This document shows positions 63,933 to 64,000 of a stretch of 64,000 nt of DNA, piece after piece. The translations under genes and the position numbers were made by a program. How positions within the stretch are numbered: position 1 is the first letter of the stretch; every line of letters begins with the position of its first letter. A model generated the notes under the pieces. The model saw only the letters and a program-made list of their open reading frames with translations. It was not told the DNA's origin and did not search any database. The stretch is taken from assembly GCA_052118425.1 (NCBI GenBank), contig JBQKHF010000017.1; one strand, 5' to 3'. The DNA is from Roseburia_C sp900315735. GTDB lineage: Bacteria; Bacillota; Clostridia; Lachnospirales; Lachnospiraceae.

Positions 63933-64000
63933 CTATGACTTTGTGACGTGATTATTAGATGCCAACATTCTATCACATATCAAATTCTTTGAACAGATGA

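Overview
The window reads as a low-GC Firmicutes chromosome of the Lachnospiraceae type (anaerobic, spore-forming Clostridia). Pointers are a sporulation set without outer-membrane genes (SpoIIID, a SipL-like SPOCS/LysM protein), Veg, a long-form hibernation factor, a methionine aminopeptidase with an N-terminal SEC-C motif, a DUF4474 protein, many TTG/GTG starts and strong AGGAGG ribosome-binding sites. No rRNA, tRNA or CRISPR array was seen.

Positions 1 to about 20,045 are the integrase-proximal part of an integrative mobile element lodged at the 3' end of guaA. From the guaA junction inward it has a tyrosine recombinase, an XRE regulator, a small HTH/excisionase-like gene, a ParM/ParR partition pair with three 32-bp repeats, a MobC-like protein and a relaxase. 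Next comes a visibly more A+T-rich defence cargo, all on the minus strand: a small HTH regulator with its own promoter, a UvrD helicase fused to a Cas4-like PD-(D/E)XK nuclease, a type III Mod/Res pair, an ApeA-like HEPN protein, an AlbA_2/ATPase protein, and a Gabija pair (GajA complete, GajB cut by the window edge). The element continues past base 1; no type IV secretion genes are visible here. A 64-nt RNA with its own promoter and terminator is predicted between parM and the small HTH gene.

Positions 20,046 to 35,965 hold guaA, a CmpB-like membrane protein, spoIIID, a cell-wall-anchored surface protein with a MerR-type promoter, the divergent MerR regulator, a MATE exporter with a small partner, and a galactoside operon (tetR, GH2, GT-B protein, GPH symporter, GH36) under a promoter that overlaps an inverted-repeat operator.

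Positions 36,000 to 64,000 are ordinary core chromosome: purine salvage (permease, apt), lipid synthesis (diacylglycerol glycosyltransferase, plsY, plsC), map, yqeY, an NlpC/P60 hydrolase, sipL, veg, murF-ddl, hpf, an SDR, dgt, a chemoreceptor, a metallophosphoesterase/DUF4474 pair, a vitamin B6 ECF S-component with a kinase, a FliD-like orphan, nfo, yfcE, dus, mscL and a decayed surface-repeat gene. Two related intergenic elements (near 39.5 kb and 61.3 kb) look like members of a dispersed repeat or structured-RNA family.
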